A DNA stretch of 64,000 nucleotides, taken from assembly GCF_900169065.1 (NCBI RefSeq), contig NZ_FXZB01000009.1, positions 86,675 to 150,674 on the forward strand. The letters run 5' to 3'. Both the position numbers and the translations under genes were made by a program. The notes beneath the pieces were generated by a model. It ran no database searches. It was not told the DNA's origin and saw only the letters and a program-made list of their open reading frames with translations. Of the stretch, positions 53,607-62,316 are shown in pieces; the first letter of the stretch is position 1, and the number at the start of each line of letters is the position of its first letter. This stretch comes from Brevibacterium aurantiacum. Its GTDB lineage: Bacteria > Actinomycetota > Actinomycetes > Actinomycetales > Brevibacteriaceae.

Positions 53607-53621
53607 ACGAACAGTGTTCGT
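53607..53621. promoter_or_regulatory. TetR-type operator candidate
   Basis: ACGAACA-G-TGTTCGT is a perfect palindrome in the gap between the divergent amidohydrolase-permease operon and the TetR-type gene, 52 bases from the proposed TTG and 55 from the regulator's ATG. Confidence 0.65.
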
Positions 53622-53675
53622 ATTTGTGACTGAGAACACGATACACTCCGAGGGAGGTCAGGGAAAGAGGTCGGC

Positions 53676-54308
53676 ATGAGACTCAATCGGGAACGACTCG
53701 TCGACGCCGCGCTCGCCCTCGTCGACGACGACGGATCCGAGGCGCTGTCGATGCGCACTCTGGCTGCTCGTGTCGATCGGCAGGTGTCGTCTCTGTACAA
53801 CCATGTGTCGGGTCGAACCGAACTCATCGAACTCATGCGCGCCCGCATCGTCGCCGACATCGATGTGGCGGCGTTCGCCTCGGTGGGCACATCTGCGAGG
53901 GCGATTCCATGGGAGAGGGCACTCGAGTTTTGGGCACGGTCTTACCTGCGAGCATTCGCCGCCCACCCCAATCTCATCCGCCTGCTGGCGACGACGGAGA
54001 TTCGGGATCTGTCGACGTACGAGATGTACGATGCGGTCATCGCCGGCCTGCGCCGAGGCGGCTGGCCGGAATCGAGGACCGTGGCGGTCATGCGCACGGT
54101 CGAAGCCCATGTCCTCGGATCCGCCCTCGACATCATCGCTCCCAGTGACCTCATCGCACAGGATTCGGCTGATGTCCGGTTCTCCGAAATCCGTACCGCC
54201 CTCGACCCACGATTCGTCGAGACCTCTTCGGCGACTGCCGCATTCGAGCTCGGGCTGAACGCACTCATCGATGGGCTGCGGCTGCAGCTGGAGGCAGGAA
54301 TTTCGTGA
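53676..54308 (+). CDS. TetR-family transcriptional regulator
   Basis: A 210-residue repressor. The N-terminal helix-turn-helix is LVDAALALVDDDGSEALSMRTLAARVDRQVSSLYNHVSGRTEL, with a large ligand-binding C-terminal domain. ATG 53676 follows GGAAAGAGG. It is divergent from the amidohydrolase/permease operon with a palindrome between them, and so is its likely repressor. The ASCH-domain gene starts inside its stop codon. Confidence 0.93.
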   Translation: MRLNRERLVDAALALVDDDGSEALSMRTLAARVDRQVSSLYNHVSGRTELIELMRARIVADIDVAAFASVGTSARAIPWERALEFWARSYLRAFAAHPNLIRLLATTEIRDLSTYEMYDAVIAGLRRGGWPESRTVAVMRTVEAHVLGSALDIIAPSDLIAQDSADVRFSEIRTALDPRFVETSSATAAFELGLNALIDGLRLQLEAGIS

Positions 54309-54763
54309 ATAGTATGTTGCTCGAAGACTTCTGGTCGGCCGCACGGTCCGCAGTACCGGAGCTGCCGGTGCACGCACCCCAGCCGTGGGCCTTCGGTGCG
54401 ACGCCCGTGCATGCCGATGACCTCCTCGCATTGGTCCTTGACGGGACGAAGACCGGCACAGCCTCTGCGCTCTGTGACATCGAAGCCGAAGGGGAAGAAG
54501 TGCCCAGAGTCGGTGAAGTGAGCATCATCCTCGACGGCCGCGACAGTCCCCGAGCGGTCATCGAGACCACTGCCGTCGTGACTGTTGCCTTCGACGAGGT
54601 GACTGCTGAGCATGCTCACGCCGAAGGCGAAGGCGAACGGACCTTGGCGGCCTGGCGGGAGATCCACGAGAGGTTCTGGCGAGACTACAGCCAGAGCTCA
54701 GAGGGTTTCGCCTCGGATATGCTCGTAGTGTGCGAGCGGTTCCGGCTCGTGTTTCCACGGTGA
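54305..54763 (+). CDS. ASCH-domain protein
   Basis: A 152-residue protein with the ASCH fold pattern: PWAFGATPVHADDLLALVLDGTKTGTAS (GxKxxT signature), VGEVSIILDGRDSPRAVIET, and a C-terminal WREIHERFWRDY. Related proteins bind RNA, and some hydrolyse N4-acetylcytidine. The start is GTG 54305 overlapping the tetR stop as GTGA; ATG 54314 is an alternative. Confidence 0.88.
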   Translation: MNSMLLEDFWSAARSAVPELPVHAPQPWAFGATPVHADDLLALVLDGTKTGTASALCDIEAEGEEVPRVGEVSIILDGRDSPRAVIETTAVVTVAFDEVTAEHAHAEGEGERTLAAWREIHERFWRDYSQSSEGFASDMLVVCERFRLVFPR

Positions 54764-54797
54764 CCTGTAGACGCAGGTAATCGGACGGAAGGATGAA

Positions 54798-55430
54798 GTG
54801 TCTGAAACTGTCGATTGGTGGAGTCTCATCCATGCCGAACGTGCCCGCTTGGTCAAACTGCTGGAGACGCTCGAGTCTGACCAGTGGAGCGCTGACACGC
54901 TGTGTTCTGATTGGAGTGTCGAGCAGGTCGTTGCCCATCTCAGCGCGGCGGCGAACACGGGCAGGTGGGCGTGGATTCGCAGCATCGTCGCCGCCGGATT
55001 CAACGCTGACCGGCACAATTCCCGACTCCTGGCCAGGTTCCGAGGGAGGTCGCCGGAAGAGGCTCTGGGGATCTTCCGCACCTGCATCACGGCCACGATC
55101 GTACCGACGAAGGACTATCCTGCGTTCCTCGGCGAGGTCATCGTCCACTCTCAGGACATCGCCCGGCCACTCGGGCTGACTCTGACTCCCGACCCCAGCG
55201 CAGTCCTTGAGGTCGCTGGCTTCTATGCCGCGAAGGACTTCGCCGTCAACAGCAGGACCCTCGTCAAAGGGCTGACTCTCGTCGCAGACGATGCTGACTT
55301 CAGGGTCGGAAGCGGACCGGCGGTCAGAGGCAGGCTCCTGGATCTGGTGATGGCGATGGCGGGACGTCCGGACTTCGCTTCGCTGCTTGAGGGCGAAGGC
55401 GCCGAAAAACTGCGAACTCGCATGAGTTGA
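54798..55430 (+). CDS. mycothiol-dependent enzyme of maleylpyruvate isomerase/DinB family
   Basis: A 210-residue four-helix metal-binding protein. WSVEQVVAHLSAAANTGRWAW carries the first His and GEVIVHSQDIARPLG the second His region, as in the MDMPI_N domain of mycothiol-dependent isomerases and transferases. The C-terminal part (VAGFYAAKDFAVNSRTLVKG...VRGRLLDLVMAMAGR) is the usual small second domain. GTG 54798 has AAGGA seven bases upstream. The substrate is unknown. It supports an actinobacterial host, as mycothiol is restricted to that group. Confidence 0.87.
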   Translation: MSETVDWWSLIHAERARLVKLLETLESDQWSADTLCSDWSVEQVVAHLSAAANTGRWAWIRSIVAAGFNADRHNSRLLARFRGRSPEEALGIFRTCITATIVPTKDYPAFLGEVIVHSQDIARPLGLTLTPDPSAVLEVAGFYAAKDFAVNSRTLVKGLTLVADDADFRVGSGPAVRGRLLDLVMAMAGRPDFASLLEGEGAEKLRTRMS

Positions 55431-55463
55431 GGTCCGCGCACAGACGCTTGAGAAACTTCGTCC

Positions 55464-55928
55464 TTATGCTTCCTTCGGCTTCGCGTCGTAGGTGAGCCAG
55501 TTGGTCTTCGTCGCCACCTTGTCATAGAGCACCTGAGCTTGAGCATTGTCGTCGGCAGTGATCCAGCGGACGACCGAACGCCCTTCGTCCGCGGCGATCT
55601 CCTGAAGACGGGCGATGAGCGCACGTCCGGATCCTGTTCCGCGGGCCTGAGGATCGGTGAAGAGGTCATCGAGCCAGAGACCGACCGTGCCGGTCGACGG
55701 ACGCGAGAATCTCCGGAAGTCCGCGATTGCGACGATGCGGCCATCCGCCTCGGCGACCAGGCCTTGGCATTCGTGTGCTGTATCCATGAGCCAGCCCCAC
55801 ACCCGGGAGACGATGTCCTCGGATTCCGGCAGGTGATAGAACTCGCGGTAGCCGCGGAAGAGCTCACGCCAGCGAGCCTCGTCTGCCGAGTCAACAGGGC
55901 GAACGGAAGTGGTCGACGAATCTGCCAT
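55464..55928 (-). CDS. GNAT-family N-acetyltransferase
   Basis: A 154-residue acetyltransferase. The N-terminus reads SVRPVDSADEARWRELFRGYREFY, the acetyl-CoA loop is PQARGTGSGRALIARLQEIA, and DNAQAQVLYDKVATKTNWLTYD is the C-terminal signature. The target is unknown. It is the last ordinary chromosomal gene before the tRNA-like fragment and island. Confidence 0.9.
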   Translation of the reverse strand: MADSSTTSVRPVDSADEARWRELFRGYREFYHLPESEDIVSRVWGWLMDTAHECQGLVAEADGRIVAIADFRRFSRPSTGTVGLWLDDLFTDPQARGTGSGRALIARLQEIAADEGRSVVRWITADDNAQAQVLYDKVATKTNWLTYDAKPKEA

Positions 55929-56009
55929 GACTGTCCGGGCCTTTCCTTATAGTTCTGCGGGGTGACATGTGAGCGCCGCAAGGCGACATGTACTGCAAGA
56001 GTATGTGAA

Positions 56010-56055
56010 AAAGCCCCTGGCCGGGAGGATATTTCCCGAACCAGAGGCCGTTCTC
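56010..56055 (-). terminator. rho-independent terminator, probably of a lost or displaced tRNA
   Basis: On the minus strand GCCTCTGGTTCGGG, loop, CCCGGCCAGGGGC forms a hairpin followed by TTTTT. It lies directly after the tRNA-like 3' end at 56061-56083, the usual place for a tRNA terminator. Confidence 0.65.
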
Positions 56056-56060
56056 CGCTC

Positions 56061-56083
56061 TGTACGCGAGGGGGGACTTGAAC
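56061..56083 (-). other. tRNA 3'-end fragment, probable integration (att) site
   Basis: The minus strand reads GTTCAAGTCCCCCC then TCGCGTACA: a T-loop (TTCAAGT), the 3' half of the T-stem and an acceptor strand, followed by a terminator. The 5' half of the T-stem does not match and no D- or anticodon arm precedes it, so this is only a tRNA tail. Tyrosine-recombinase elements insert into tRNA 3' ends and leave such copies. The tail also forms an inverted repeat with GCGAGGGGG at 56094-56102. Confidence 0.5.
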
Positions 56084-56201
56084 TGATCCGTTCCCCCTCG
56101 CACACGAAATCGTGAATCGGCGTTCTGCCGCATGATTCCGCGGTTTCTGCGAGGCCCACCTGTGGATAACTGCACCGCGATTCACAACCTAGCAGCGTCG
56201 G

Positions 56202-56223
56202 TAGCACATGAGTTAGCACATGA
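56202..56223. repeat. direct repeats near the att-like site
   Basis: TAGCACATGA occurs twice with starts 12 bases apart. Direct repeats of this size near an att site are typical arm sites for integrase or excisionase binding; this is inference. Confidence 0.4.
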
Positions 56224-56249
56224 AAGCGGGCCGGATCACGAGAAGCGGC

Positions 56250-56987
56250 CTATCCGATGGCCACGCCAAAGAGTGCCCCAATGGCGTATGTGGCGATCAT
56301 GGTCGCTGAGCCCATGACCACGTTCCGGAGAATTGCGCGACCGCGCGGCGCGCCACCGAGCGCAGCGCTGATCCAACCGGTGAGGAAGAGGCCGATCACA
56401 ACTGCGATGGCTGCGATCCAAACTCGGTGTCCGCCGACGGGGAGCAAGATCATGATGAGTGGGATCAGCGCTCCAACGGCGAACGCAATGAACGATGACA
56501 CGGCGGCTGCCCACGGGCTTGTGAACTCTTCATGGTCGATTCCGAGTTCGACCTCTGCGTGAGCGGCGAGAGCGTCCGTCTCGGTAAGCTGCACCGCGAC
56601 CTGATGTGCGAGGTCATCTGAGAGGCCCCGCTGTCGATAGAGCTCGGTGAGTTCTTCAAGCTCCTCCTCGGGCATGGTTTCGAGCTCCCACCGTTCTTTT
56701 GCGATGAGCGCTTTCTCTGTGTCGCGTTGGGTGCTCACCGAAACATACTCTCCGCCAGCCATTGAGAACGCCCCGGCAACTACGGCGGCGATACCGGCCG
56801 TCGCGATTGCCAGTACGTTGTTTGGTGTAGCGGCAGCGACACCGACGACGACACCCGCGGTAGAGACGATGCCGTCGTTTGCGCCGAGCACCCCTGCACG
56901 TAGCCAGTTCAAACGTTGGCCCACGTTCTGCAGGTGGGCTTCGCCGGGATGCGGCGTGGTGCTTGAGTCGGATGCCATATTGTTCAT
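56250..56987 (-). CDS. VIT1/CCC1-family metal transporter
   Basis: A 245-residue protein with the VIT signature LNWLRAGVLGANDGIVSTAGVVVGVA, then GAFSMAGGEYVSVSTQRDTEK and a hydrophilic metal-binding helix region rich in Glu (MPEEELEELTELYRQRG). Membrane segments SFIAFAVGALIPLIMILLPV, IAAIAVVIGLFLTGWIS and VVMGSATMIATYAIGALFG follow. Family members move Fe2+ or Mn2+ out of the cytosol. Its ATG overlaps the P-type ATPase stop as ATGA, so they are coupled; together they suggest metal detoxification. Confidence 0.9.
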   Translation of the reverse strand: MNNMASDSSTTPHPGEAHLQNVGQRLNWLRAGVLGANDGIVSTAGVVVGVAAATPNNVLAIATAGIAAVVAGAFSMAGGEYVSVSTQRDTEKALIAKERWELETMPEEELEELTELYRQRGLSDDLAHQVAVQLTETDALAAHAEVELGIDHEEFTSPWAAAVSSFIAFAVGALIPLIMILLPVGGHRVWIAAIAVVIGLFLTGWISAALGGAPRGRAILRNVVMGSATMIATYAIGALFGVAIG

Positions 56988-58942
56988 TTCCTGTCTTGGG
57001 TCGTGCTGAAGTGAAGTTGTTCCGTCGATGCGACTGGTGATGATCGTGTGATTCGCTCAGATCGTGGGCCGACTGCACGGAGTGCGCCGAGGATGGCCAC
57101 CAGGTCAACGACTTCTTGCAGCCACGCGCCGAGGAGTGCTGGGAGGAACCCGAAGGCGGCGATGAGCATGAGGCCGACGCTGATGATGATGCCGAGCCAG
57201 ATGCTTTGCAGTGCGATCCGCACGGTGTCCTTGCCGATGCTCACCGCGCGCGGCAGGGCCGAGAGCGTGTCGTAGCGGTTCACGATGTCCGCAGACTCCG
57301 ATGCTGCGGTTGCACCGCGCGCCCCCATTGCGAAGCCAATATCCGCAGCAGCGAGCACCGGGGCATCGTTGAGGCCGTCACCGACCATGATGAGCGGGCG
57401 GGGCTGCACGCTACTGACAATGCGAACTTTGTCGCCGGGGCGGCACTCCGCGTGCACCTCGCTGATTCCAAGGCGCCGCGCGATGGGTTCGGCGGTGGCT
57501 GCAACGTCTCCGGTGACCATGAGCGTACGCTCGATACCGAGTGCGCTCAGCTGACGGAGAGCCTGGGCTGCTTCTTCGCGCACTTGGTCGCGCATGACGA
57601 TGGCTCCGGCGAAACGGCCATCGACTGAGACGTAGATTGCGAGTTCCCCTGGAGCAAGGTCTGCCAGCACGAGGTCCGGCGCGGAGTGGCGCACCCAGGA
57701 GGGCTTGCCGACACGAACCGTCACTGCCTCAGGTGCGTCAGGAGTGCGGAACACAGCCGCGACTCCGTTTGTCGCGATCTCCTCGGCTTGTTCGGCTTCG
57801 ACGAGCGACAAGCCGTGCTGTTTCGCGGCCTGCACGACGGAGTCCGCAAGCACGTGAGAGGAGTACACCTCCGCTGAGGCTGCGAAACGCAGCAGCTCGT
57901 CTTCGCTGGCGCGGTCGGCGGGCAGAAGGCGTTCGAGCACTGGCTTGCCGGTAGTGATGGTGCCGGTCTTATCGAATGCCGCCGAGCGGGCTCGTGAAAG
58001 CTGTTCGAGGGTGCCGCCGCCCTTGACGATCAGCCCGAACCTCGCGGCACGGCTCATGCCACCGAGAAACGCGACCGGCGCGGCGATCAGCAGCGGGCAT
58101 GGGGTCGCCACCACCAGCACCTCGGCAAACCGGACAGCCTCTCCACTGACCGCCCACGCGATCCCGGCGATCACGAGCGCGAGCACTGTGAACGGCACCG
58201 CGTACCGATCTGCGAGCCGCACGACTTTGGCTTTGCTCCCCGCGGCTTGTTCGACGAGCCGAACAATCTGCTGATACTCGCTCTCGGCGGCCGGAGCCGC
58301 AGCCCGCATGGTGACTGCGGCTTGTCCATTCACCGCACCGCTCGACACTTTCTCTCCCGCGTCACGCTCAACGGGCAGACTTTCACCGGTCAATGACGAC
58401 TCATCGAACACGGCGTGCTCGGAGACGAGGATCGAGTCCACAGGCACGAGTGCACCCGGCCGCACCAACAACAGATCACCCACCTCGACTTCTTCGACCG
58501 GTATGTCCTCGGTCGTGACCTCGGCAGTATGCCCGTGCATGTCCGCGCCGGGTGCGCTTGGGGCGAGGATGCGCGTGGCCTGCTGGGGTGCCTTACGCAG
58601 CAGCGCGGTCAGTTCCCGCTTCGAACGGTTCTCAGCGTAATCTTCGAGGGCCGCCCCGCCGGTGAGCATCAGCACCACCACGAGCGCCGCCCACGGCTCC
58701 CCAACGAGCACTGCAGCGGTGATTGCCGTCACCGCAAGAATGTCGAGCCCGGCGTGCCCTCGGATGAGCTGCCGGATCATCCCGACCGCCTCCCACCCGG
58801 CAATCACGAGCGCATACGCACCCACAATCCAGCTGGCCGACTCAATGGCCGGAGTCGCTAAAAGAACCAACCCGATCATAGCCACCAACAGTGTTGCGAT
58901 CACGAGTGGATATGCCCTGACCAGAGATGAAAAACGGCTCAT
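56984..58942 (-). CDS. heavy-metal-translocating P1B-type ATPase
   Basis: A 652-residue P-type ATPase. The metal-site motif in the membrane is VATPCPLLIAAPV (TPCP), the phosphorylated Asp is in AFDKTGTITTGKP, the nucleotide-domain hinge is MVGDGLNDAPVLAAADIGFAMG, and the actuator has SSLTGESLPVERDAG. There is no N-terminal heavy-metal-associated domain with CxxC. The last membrane region reads LLGAWLQEVVDLVAILGALR, unlike the usual Cu, Zn or Co classes, so specificity cannot be assigned. Coupled with the VIT gene it may export iron or manganese. Confidence 0.9.
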   Translation of the reverse strand: MSRFSSLVRAYPLVIATLLVAMIGLVLLATPAIESASWIVGAYALVIAGWEAVGMIRQLIRGHAGLDILAVTAITAAVLVGEPWAALVVVLMLTGGAALEDYAENRSKRELTALLRKAPQQATRILAPSAPGADMHGHTAEVTTEDIPVEEVEVGDLLLVRPGALVPVDSILVSEHAVFDESSLTGESLPVERDAGEKVSSGAVNGQAAVTMRAAAPAAESEYQQIVRLVEQAAGSKAKVVRLADRYAVPFTVLALVIAGIAWAVSGEAVRFAEVLVVATPCPLLIAAPVAFLGGMSRAARFGLIVKGGGTLEQLSRARSAAFDKTGTITTGKPVLERLLPADRASEDELLRFAASAEVYSSHVLADSVVQAAKQHGLSLVEAEQAEEIATNGVAAVFRTPDAPEAVTVRVGKPSWVRHSAPDLVLADLAPGELAIYVSVDGRFAGAIVMRDQVREEAAQALRQLSALGIERTLMVTGDVAATAEPIARRLGISEVHAECRPGDKVRIVSSVQPRPLIMVGDGLNDAPVLAAADIGFAMGARGATAASESADIVNRYDTLSALPRAVSIGKDTVRIALQSIWLGIIISVGLMLIAAFGFLPALLGAWLQEVVDLVAILGALRAVGPRSERITRSSPVASTEQLHFSTTQDRK

Positions 58943-59014
58943 GCTTCAATCCTCCCAGGCGGGCACGCTTCTCGCATTGTAGGCCTGCCTCGCCTGAGTA
59001 TCCGCGTAGCGCGT

Positions 59015-60228
59015 TCAGAGCAGCAATGCCCCGGCTCCTGCGGCCCCGAGCACTACCGCCCATGCCGGTGTTTTCCAGGACGTGAGTGCGACAAACGCGA
59101 GTGCCGCGACGACGAGTGATGCGGCGTTCGTGACACCCGCGGTGAATACGGGGTCGTACAGCGCGGCGGCGAGCAGCCCGACGACTCCGGAGTTCACGCC
59201 CGTCAGCACACGCTGCACTCTCGGCGCACGACGCAACCGCTCCCAGAAGGGCAGCACCCCCATCACGAGCAGCGCAGACGGCAGAAAGATCGCGAGCAGC
59301 GCAATGGATGCGCCGAGCAGCCCACTCGGGCCGCCCGTGGTGACCGCTCCGAGAAACGCGGCGAAGGTGAACAGCGGCCCTGGCACCGCCTGCGCGGCAC
59401 CATACCCCGCGAGGAACGCACCCGGCTCCACCAGTCCAGTCTGCACTGTCTCAGCCTGCAAAAGCGGGAGCACGACATGCCCGCCGCCGAACACGAACGA
59501 CCCCGCACGATAGAAGGTGTCAATCAGGCCTACCGTGGCGTTGCCGGTGAACACAGCAAAATCGGCAACCCTGCGAGCAGCATGACGAACACAGCCAGGC
59601 TCAACCATCCGACTGCGGGCCGCAGGCGCACCCGGAAACGCGGTTCATCGTTCTCGGTCGTGCTCGGGGATCGACAGACGAAGAACCCCGCGATCCCGGC
59701 CAAGGCCATCGCGCCGAACATCGTCAGCGGGCCGGGTACGAGCAGCACGACAGTGAGCACCCCGACAGCAATCGTCGCTCGTCGCGCATCAGGCGTGAGT
59801 GACTTTGCCATCCCGAGCACAGCATGACCCACGACCGCGACCGCCGCAGCCTTCAGGCCCAGCACCCATCCAGCCTGCGATACGTCGCCAAGGGTCGATA
59901 CGCCGAGCGCGAACCCGAACAGCAATACCGCAGATGGCAGTGTGAACCCGAGCCATGCCGCGACAAGACCGAGTATTCCAGCTCTCTGCAAACCGATCGC
60001 CATGCCGACCTGGCTTGATGCCGGGCCGGGAAGAAACTGGCACAATGCGACAAGATCCGCATACGCGCGATCACCCAGCCATCTGCGTCGCTCGACGAAC
60101 TCTGCTCGAAAATATCCAAGATGAGCGACCGGGCCACCGAACGACGTGCACCTTAACCTCAAGAACACCAGAAGGACCAGCAATGGCGCGCCAAAGTCGG
60201 TTCGACGGCCACCTTCTGCGGATAACAT
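59015..60228 (-). pseudogene. chrA: chromate transporter ChrA, frameshifted
   Basis: Two overlapping frames hold the two halves of one ChrA protein. The upstream frame (59530-60228) contains LRCTSFGGPVAHLGYFRAEF, the start of the first half, and runs off into PILLCSPATPR and a stop. The second frame (59015-59608) resumes with VADFAVFTGNATVGLIDTFYRAGSFVFGGGHVVLPLL, the start of the second half. A shift near 59560-59595 is needed to join them. Full-length ChrA exports chromate using two homologous halves. It is probably inactive, unless the halves work as separate short-chain proteins or the shift is a sequencing error. Confidence 0.8.
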
Positions 60229-60391
60229 TTCTTACTCAGAATGGGGCACCATCCGGGACTGGCGCTACTCGCCGCGCTGCATTCACGCAGTGTTCACTCG
60301 CGGCTCAGAAGCCGTCACCGACTTACGCGAACCTTCCGTGTCGCACAGGGCGATTCTAAGATCGCTCTGCTGACTTCTGAATGAACGTATG
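60229..60391. other. intergenic region between chrA and relaxase
   Basis: No gene supported. A short inverted repeat GCGAT-TCTAAG-ATCGC lies at about 60351-60366. It probably holds promoters for both directions. Confidence 0.4.
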
Positions 60392-60429
60392 CTACCGTGG
60401 TAGATAGATAGAGTTTCTAGTTTAGAAAC
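60392..60429. promoter_or_regulatory. palindromes upstream of relaxase, operator or oriT candidate
   Basis: CTACC-GT-GGTAG (60392-60403) and GTTTCTA-GTT-TAGAAAC (60413-60429, perfect 7-3-7) lie 17-54 bases before the relaxase start, separated by the short repeat TAGATAGATAGAG. Mobilisation regions often carry such inverted repeats at oriT or as repressor sites. Confidence 0.45.
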
Positions 60430-60445
60430 ATTGGTGGTGAGAGCG

Positions 60446-61546
60446 ATGCAGGGCGGCGTGATCTTGCTCCGGGGCACCGGGGCTGATGCGCTGCGCTATG
60501 TCGAGGCCGACCGCTCGCGTGCTGACGACTACTACCTGTCTGACAGCACCGGGGTTCAGTACGCGGTGCTCGACGCTTCGGGCGAGGCCGTGAGTAGTCG
60601 GGTGCTGACCGCTGACGAGTATGCGGGATGGGTGGACTGGATCAATCCCGATACCGGCGAGCAGATGGGAAAGCCTCGCCTCGCGGGGTTGGATCGGCAG
60701 GGGTCGCCCCGGTTCGCGGAAATGGTCATCAACACCCCCAAGAGCCTGTCCGTCGCTGCCGCCTTGCATCCCGAGGTATCCAAGGCGCTGGACGCAGCAC
60801 AGCAGGACGCCCTGGCGGAGATTCAGCGGTGGCTCGCCCAGTACTCCGTGACTCGTGTCGGCCCGCGCGGCAAGCAGGAGGTCGTACCTATTGAGCACAT
60901 GCAGGTGGTCGGCATCACGCACCGGACGAGCCGGGCCGGTGATCCTCACCGGCATATCCACATGCAGATCGGCGCCCGTGTCTGGGCGGCGGGCAAGTGG
61001 CGGGCGCTCGACACGGCGGCGACGTTCCGGCAGCAAGGCGCGATCCGCGCCCTCGGTACTGCCGTGATCGCCGCCAGCCCCGAACTCGCGGAAGTGCTCG
61101 ACCGTCACGGCCCCCTCCTCGACCCGGTGACTGGCGAAGTCACCGAACTCGAACCGTTCAACGCGCTCATGTCGAAGCGCGGCGAGCAGGTGCGGAAGAA
61201 CCTGGAACGGCTCGAAGCCGAGTGGGAGACGGCGCATCCGGGCGAGACGATGGGGCCGGTCGTCTCATCTCGGCTGACAGCGCAGGCGTGGGCGTATGAG
61301 CGCCCCGCGAAGAAGCCCACGACCTTGCGGGAAGAGGAAGCCTGGCTGACCGAGGTGAGGGCCAAAGATACTGCTCGGCGAAGTGTAAACAAGTCGCGTA
61401 TCGGCAACGAGCTCGCACGGGTCGTGCAGTGCCAGAGGATGCAGTTATGGAGCTTGAGTCGCTGCGTCGTTCCCGGGACTACTATCGGCGCAAAGCTGAC
61501 CGTCTTGAGTTCGAGCGAGACATGGCTGTGCTCGACTCGCAGCTGA
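60446..61546 (+). pseudogene. MobF-family relaxase, 3' truncated
   Basis: The N-terminal relaxase (TrwC/TraI-like) domain is recognisable: LRYVEADRSRADDYYLSDSTG with the catalytic Tyr region, MVINTPKSLSVAAALHPEV, and the three-His metal motif DPHRHIHMQIGARVWAAGKWRALD. A full MobF protein continues into helicase motifs, but here similarity stops near KSRIGNELARVVQ (about 61430) and an unrelated tail ends at 61546. The element therefore lost its conjugative helicase. Start ATG 60446 has GGTGAG upstream. Confidence 0.8.
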
Positions 61547-62022
61547 TGAAGCCGTTCAACTGGACCACGAATCAACCGGTCGTTGAGCACCTGACTGATA
61601 GTGAAGAAGACGAGCTGGAGAAGCTCAAACGCTATGTTCGACAGCGCGAGAAAGACGAGTGGCGACGCCCGTTCTCCGGGATGCGCAAGACTGGCCGACG
61701 GGTCGCGTTGAGTGTTGGTGAGGCCAGTGAGTTCACGTATGAACTCTACGAGGACGTGGCGACTCTGAGGGTGAAACTCGATACAGCAAGTGCCGCACGG
61801 GTGTGGCAAGACTTGGGGTATGCGGACGAAGATGAGTGGTGGTCGAGCATCCTTGATGCCGCTCATGACGACCTGGGGCCGACAGCTTTTGACGATGACG
61901 AGCACAGCGAACCTGAGTGGTTGAAAACCCACGACGGAGCAACGTGTGAGCTCGGTGTCGAGGGTGTTTCTCCTCGTCCTCAACATCCACCAATGACCTG
62001 TGGAGGCACAGGCTCAACGTGA
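61447..62022 (+). CDS. hypothetical protein joined to the relaxase break
   Basis: A 191-residue acidic protein starting MELESLRRSRDYYRRKADRL, with a long charged helix or coiled coil at the N-terminus and Asp/Glu-rich ends (TAFDDDEHSEPEWLK). It overlaps the truncated relaxase by 100 bases in another frame. I do not recognise the family. It may itself be rearranged, because the junction with the relaxase falls just before it. Confidence 0.5.
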   Translation: MELESLRRSRDYYRRKADRLEFERDMAVLDSQLMKPFNWTTNQPVVEHLTDSEEDELEKLKRYVRQREKDEWRRPFSGMRKTGRRVALSVGEASEFTYELYEDVATLRVKLDTASAARVWQDLGYADEDEWWSSILDAAHDDLGPTAFDDDEHSEPEWLKTHDGATCELGVEGVSPRPQHPPMTCGGTGST

Positions 62023-62316
62023 GAAGTGACTATGCAGAACAGGTCTGGTGTGGAGGGGGAGCAAGCATAGCAAGTGGCAACCACTTGCGCTTCGATCCGG
62101 TGATCGATGCACACAGGGCAAGCCCCGGACCCGGTATCGCTGCGCGGGATGAAGCGAGCAACGGCTTGGGTGAAATGCGAGTGTGTGGTTCGTGCAATGG
62201 CACCAGACTGCCGGGAGCCGGCGGGGTTGGAAGTGCGGAGCGAGCTATACACTTCTCCCGGGATAAGTGGCTCTGTCTGGCGTTGCACTGAGCTGGTGAT
62301 GGGAGAGGAAATGATG

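Noticed and set aside
56161..56169. A perfect DnaA box TGTGGATAA near the att-like site
   Set aside because: It is single and far from any dnaA, origin or nrd gene; one 9-mer match is expected by chance.
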